This document shows positions 7,030 to 8,319 of a stretch of 8,319 bases of DNA, piece after piece (position 1 is the stretch's first letter; every line of letters starts with the position of its first letter). Both the position numbers and the translations under genes were made by a program. The DNA comes from Verrucomicrobiota bacterium (lineage in GTDB: Bacteria > Verrucomicrobiota > Verrucomicrobiia > Verrucomicrobiales > DEV007): assembly GCA_020629815.1 (NCBI GenBank), contig JAHDCN010000119.1, positions 1 through 8,319 of the forward strand, given 5' to 3'. A model generated the notes under the pieces. That model saw nothing but the letters and a program-made list of their open reading frames with translations, ran no database searches and was not told the DNA's origin.

Positions 7030-8238
7030 ATGGAAACCCTGTTTGCTGATACCGCAATTCTCTACGTCGATGACGAAGAAAAATCCCTAAAATACTTCCG
7101 CGAGATATTTGAAGATATCGCCACGATTTATACAGCGCCCGACGGCGCCAGCGGCCTCGAAGTGTTCCGCGAAAAAGGTAATGAGATTGGATTGATTCTC
7201 AGCGACCAACGAATGCCGGGAATCTCGGGGATCGAGTTTCTGAAACAAGCACGGGAAATTAACGACAAGCCCCTACGGGTTCTCGTCACCGCCTTTGCCG
7301 ACTTGCAGACTGCTGTGAGCGCAATGAACGAAGACCTTCTCTACGGCTATCACACCAAGCCCTGGGATCCGGAAGAGCTGGAGCAAAAAATCAAACAAGC
7401 ACTGCAACACTTTGTGGTAGCTCGCGACAGAGATCGATTGCTGCAGGAAAAAGCTCAAGCGTTTCAACAGCTCATGGTGGCGGAAAAAGCAGCCACCCTC
7501 GGCACGGTATCAAACGGTCTGAATCATCACATGAGAAACTCTCTCACCGTGATTCAAGGCTTCTTCGATATGATTCCCGGACAACTTTCTGAAGAGTTGG
7601 CCGGTGCTGACCCAAAAGATTCTTTCTTTTGGAATGATTACTACCGCAACGCTTCCAACCAGCTTCAGCGACTGGTCGATATCCTTGCCAAGCTGACAGA
7701 GGGAACGGTCAGCCAGTCAGCTATACAAAATGCCACTGCTGTGGATATCAGAGAATTAATTGAAGGCGCTGTTGCTGATGCAAAATCTCAGGGAGACGAT
7801 GTGTCCTACCAAATTTTGTGCTCAGAAGAACTTCCGTCGATCGAAGCGAACGCATCTGGAGTTGCCCGAATGGTTCAACTCATTCTTCACGAGAAAACGT
7901 GGAATCTGACCGAAGGCAAAAACGAAATCGAGATCCATCTTTCCCGTCAACTGGACGAGAACCGCGAAGAAGTTGGCGTGACCATGTCTTTCGTGGACAA
8001 TGGAGATCCTTTATCCGAACAGGATCAAAAGCACCTTTTCGATCCTTTTCATGTTCGTGATAACCGGCCTGCTGAATTGGGAATGGATTTGATGGCATGC
8101 TATCTCACGGCATTCGAACACGGTGGCCAAATTAAAGCCGAGGCTGCTCCTGATGGTCGCAACCTGATCGAAGTAAACTTGCCAGCGAAACCACTCCCCT
8201 CGCCAGATCGAAACGCCTTCGAACAATTTTTTGCTTAA
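7030..8238 (+). CDS. Response regulator with degenerate histidine-kinase-like output domain, PhcR-like
   Basis: This 402-residue soluble protein begins 2 nt after the preceding stop, so translation is probably coupled. The N-terminal receiver is complete: Asp14/Asp15, phosphoacceptor Asp59 in SDQRMPG, Thr87, and Lys110 in HTKPW. The C-terminal half aligns to HisKA plus HATPase but is altered. The H-box reads SNGLNHHMRNSLTVI with His166 kept, but the acidic residue that normally follows is His167. The N-box is LILHEKTW, where Glu288 replaces the metal-coordinating Asn. The G1 box is DNGDP instead of DxGxG, and the G2 glycine loop is ELGMDL. It is therefore probably a weak kinase or a pseudokinase that signals by binding or phosphotransfer. 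PhcR of Ralstonia is likewise known as a receiver with a kinase-like rather than DNA-binding output, which fits gene order. No helix-turn-helix is seen. Confidence 0.88.
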   Translation: METLFADTAILYVDDEEKSLKYFREIFEDIATIYTAPDGASGLEVFREKGNEIGLILSDQRMPGISGIEFLKQAREINDKPLRVLVTAFADLQTAVSAMNEDLLYGYHTKPWDPEELEQKIKQALQHFVVARDRDRLLQEKAQAFQQLMVAEKAATLGTVSNGLNHHMRNSLTVIQGFFDMIPGQLSEELAGADPKDSFFWNDYYRNASNQLQRLVDILAKLTEGTVSQSAIQNATAVDIRELIEGAVADAKSQGDDVSYQILCSEELPSIEANASGVARMVQLILHEKTWNLTEGKNEIEIHLSRQLDENREEVGVTMSFVDNGDPLSEQDQKHLFDPFHVRDNRPAELGMDLMACYLTAFEHGGQIKAEAAPDGRNLIEVNLPAKPLPSPDRNAFEQFFA

Positions 8239-8254
8239 ATTTCTTAGGCCGAAA

Positions 8255-8275
8255 TTGCACCCGCATCCCGTGCAA
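8255..8275 (+). repeat. Small inverted repeat downstream of the PhcR-like gene
   Basis: TTGCAC (8255-8260) and GTGCAA (8270-8275) are perfect six-base arms around a nine-base loop. It begins 17 nt after the stop codon and is not followed by a T run, so it is a poor intrinsic terminator. It may stabilise the transcript end or be chance. Confidence 0.25.
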
Positions 8276-8284
8276 ACAGGCGGG

Positions 8285-8305
8285 AAAAAGCCTTTTCTGA
8301 AAGGC
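8285..8305 (-). terminator. Probable rho-independent terminator reading on the minus strand
   Basis: Read on the minus strand, GCCTTT and AAAGGC (plus positions 8305-8300 and 8295-8290) form a perfect six-pair stem with a CAGA loop, followed directly by five T (opposite 8289-8285). On the plus strand the hairpin is followed by GGTTAG, so it does not suit the PhcR-like gene as an intrinsic terminator. It suggests a convergent gene ending just to the right of the window. Confidence 0.5.
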
Positions 8306-8319
8306 GGTTAGCGTGTAGA

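Noticed and set aside
3575..8238. Legionella-type Lqs alpha-hydroxyketone system
   Set aside because: LqsA is a PLP-dependent acyltransferase; the synthase-like gene here is plainly a SAM-dependent methyltransferase, so Phc is the closer model.

Overview
The window looks like chromosomal DNA of a Gram-negative bacterium: it encodes an outer-membrane FadL-type barrel ending in Phe, a PstS-like secreted binding protein, and starts with little or no Shine-Dalgarno signal. Base composition is near balanced and codon use looks even across the genes. The style recalls Verrucomicrobiota, but that is a weak impression from memory. No mobile element, rRNA, tRNA or CRISPR array is visible.

Layout. At the left edge a PstS-like phosphate-binding protein runs leftward off the window (1-196, minus). 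A 247-nt divergent intergenic region follows. Five genes then run rightward: a soluble PAS/HisKA/HATPase/REC hybrid histidine kinase (444-2042), a FadL/OmpP1-family outer-membrane transporter (2220-3479), a receiver domain fused to a PhcB-like SAM-dependent methyltransferase (3575-5533), a six-TM histidine kinase (5594-7027), and a receiver protein with a degenerate histidine-kinase-like C-terminus (7030-8238). The right edge holds a terminator-like hairpin that reads on the minus strand, suggesting a convergent gene just outside.

Main interpretation. The last three genes match, in order and architecture, the phcB-phcS-phcR arrangement of Ralstonia solanacearum. There PhcB makes a 3-hydroxy fatty acid methyl ester quorum-sensing signal, PhcS is the membrane sensor kinase, and PhcR is a response regulator with a kinase-like rather than DNA-binding C-terminus. 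Three things are unusual here: the methyltransferase carries its own N-terminal receiver domain, a FadL-type long-chain fatty-acid channel sits directly upstream, and the PhcR-like protein has lost key kinase residues. A coherent but unproven model is that the FadL-like pore admits a fatty-acyl signal, the six-TM kinase senses it and phosphorylates both receiver proteins, and signal synthesis is thereby controlled directly at the enzyme. No DNA-binding output protein is encoded in the window.

The non-coding DNA is also notable. The 177-nt gap before the FadL gene holds a 24-bp AT-rich palindrome, further hairpins, and a repeated 11-mer with an inverted partner, giving mutually exclusive hairpins just upstream of a start codon with no Shine-Dalgarno. 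A 12-nt element from this leader recurs, with one mismatch, upstream of the methyltransferase gene. Another palindrome lies between the methyltransferase and six-TM kinase genes.
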